A stretch of 64,000 nucleotides of DNA from Streptomyces cynarae (GTDB taxonomy: Bacteria; Actinomycetota; Actinomycetes; Streptomycetales; Streptomycetaceae). This document shows, piece by piece, positions 63,342 to 64,000 of this stretch; within the stretch, counting starts at the first letter, position 1, and each line of letters begins with the position of its first letter. A program made the translations under genes and the position numbers. Location of the stretch: contig NZ_CP106793.1 of the NCBI RefSeq assembly GCF_025642135.1, positions 248,001-312,000 of the forward strand, read 5' to 3'. The notes beneath the pieces were generated by a model. That model made no database searches. It had not been told where the DNA came from and saw nothing but the letters and a program-made list of their open reading frames with translations.

Positions 63342-63623
63342 GTGGATTTCGAGCCCGCAGCTGAGGGCTTCGCCTTCGAGGTGGCTCAAGAGCTGACGGT
63401 GGACTACGAACCCGCCGAGGCCCTGTCACGCTTCTTCGCGGCTGCCGCCGTGGGGATCGAGGAGCAGCTGAGCTTGCCCGAGCACGGAGTCGTGATCGCC
63501 ACTCGGGTGGTGCTGCGGCGCGCCCGCGCCGATACGTTCGGCTCTCATGAACTGGCGTTCAAGATCGCGGGCTATCTCGCCGCCCGCAAGGCGTTGGAAC
63601 GCACGGGGTGCCCGCGCCTCTGA
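63342..63623 (+). CDS. Short protein of unknown function fused in frame to the tpg relic tail
   Basis: 93 residues from GTG (VDFEPAAEGFAFEVAQELTV ... KIAGYLAARKALERTGCPRL). It is helical and acidic in its first half. The same frame continues upstream into HYAGRLFQARE of the tpg relic, so it may be a 3' gene fragment joined to tpg by recombination rather than a real gene. Family unknown. Confidence 0.4.
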   Translation: MDFEPAAEGFAFEVAQELTVDYEPAEALSRFFAAAAVGIEEQLSLPEHGVVIATRVVLRRARADTFGSHELAFKIAGYLAARKALERTGCPRL

Positions 63624-63680
63624 GTGCTGCCCCTCGCGACGAGGTAGCGGAACCTCACACTCAGCCGCGTTGGGGCGCTC

Positions 63681-63900
63681 ATGGTGACGTTGCTCGAGGA
63701 GCCGGAGACGCCGGTGGCCGCGGCGCGGTCGAGAGTCTATGAGCCCCAGGCCGAGGTCGCATAGCGGAACGTGCGGCTGGAGACCGCGGCAGCAGCTGTC
63801 CGGCTGGTGATCATCCGCGAGGCAGCGGCCGCCGTGCTGGAGGGGATCTCCGGTGTGGGACAGGGCCTGGAGGAGCCGCCCCCCAGGCCGGTGGGGTGGA
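63681..63900 (+). pseudogene. Coiled-coil-like relic with in-frame stop
   Basis: MVTLLEEPETPVAAARSRVY, then EPQAEVA, a TAG at 63762, then RNVRLETAAAAVRLVIIREA in the same frame. The heptad-like Leu/Ala/Val/Glu pattern across the stop suggests a decayed coiled-coil head. Weak evidence. Confidence 0.25.
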
Positions 63901-63945
63901 GATGCAATAGTGTCCCCGACGAGGGACGCAACGGAAGGGGTCGGG

Positions 63946-64000
63946 ATGGCGACCACGACGGCGGACTTCGACCGCCAACTCGAGCCATACCGACCGGAGC
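63946..64000 (+). CDS. ECF-type sigma-70 factor, N-terminal fragment
   Basis: Cut by the window end. ATG after GGAAGGGG reads MATTTADFDRQLEPYRPE, matching the start of actinobacterial ECF sigma factors (FDRQLEPYRRELLAHCYRMLGS-type region 2). Only 18 codons are visible. Confidence 0.7.
   Translation, partial: MATTTADFDRQLEPYRPE

Noticed and set aside
1..64000. tRNA, rRNA and CRISPR arrays
   Set aside because: I scanned for GGTTCGANTCC-like T-loops, CCA ends and spaced repeats and found none convincing, though a short tRNA could be missed by eye.

Overview
The window is GC-rich actinobacterial DNA, almost certainly from a Streptomyces or a close relative. Supporting signs are the strong third-position GC bias, many GTG starts preceded by GGAGG-like ribosome sites, an actinobacterial cytochrome b/ctaD/ctaF set, Tat-type and lipoprotein signals, BlaI/M56 and CbtAB modules, and a broken copy of the linear-replicon telomere terminal protein gene tpg near the right end. 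Relics of IS630, IS481, Tn3 and possibly IS5 elements, half-genes and frameshifts suggest a variable chromosome arm.

Layout. 1-11.5 kb: a glycoside-use region on the minus strand. It holds a GH1 beta-glucosidase, a lipoprotein sugar-binding protein, two ABC permeases, a GH4 glycosidase and the start of a BadF-type kinase. Upstream are a LacI regulator, a tandem metallo-beta-lactamase-fold protein and a GH36/GH31-like glycosidase. Nearly identical 18-bp operators at 6309 and 11509 tie the two transcription units together. 11.6-16.4 kb: an IS630 relic, a SUKH-like protein, an LCP (LytR-CpsA-Psr) cell-wall ligase, a nucleotidyltransferase and an IS481 relic. 16.9-21.6 kb: orphan ctaD-ctaF, a convergent cytochrome b and a hemerythrin-domain protein. 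22-27.4 kb: a small P-loop kinase, a cupin, and tandem GH54 arabinofuranosidases with a perfect LacI-type palindrome upstream. 27.8-34.0 kb: kdpFABC-E with a kdpD cut short at a junction with a decayed ricin-lectin gene. A second tiny kdpD relic lies at 34.9-35.0 kb. 34.3-39.4 kb: two paralogous membrane proteins flanking a Na+/H+ antiporter and an integral membrane protein.

39.7-51.7 kb: a metal and envelope-stress island. It holds an ArsR/SmtB sensor with a P1B-4 metal ATPase and a 2Fe-2S protein, an MFS pump, a BlaI/M56 pair with a divergent PAP2 phosphatase, a probable CsoR-controlled copper unit, DUF1259 genes, and cbtBA under a cobalamin riboswitch next to a histidine-phosphatase homologue lacking its catalytic motif. 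52-53.4 kb: a methyltransferase/TetR divergent pair. 54.8-56.0 kb: a stand-alone AICAR formyltransferase under a ZTP (pfl) riboswitch that appears to hide the Shine-Dalgarno. 56-64 kb: IS630 and Tn3 relics, TetR-MFS, an S1-domain protein, a VOC protein behind a MerR/SoxR-type promoter, MarR-MFS, tpg relics, and the start of an ECF sigma factor cut by the window end.

Most control appears local: each regulator sits beside its target with a readable inverted repeat between them. All functional calls are by motif and context recognition from the sequence alone.
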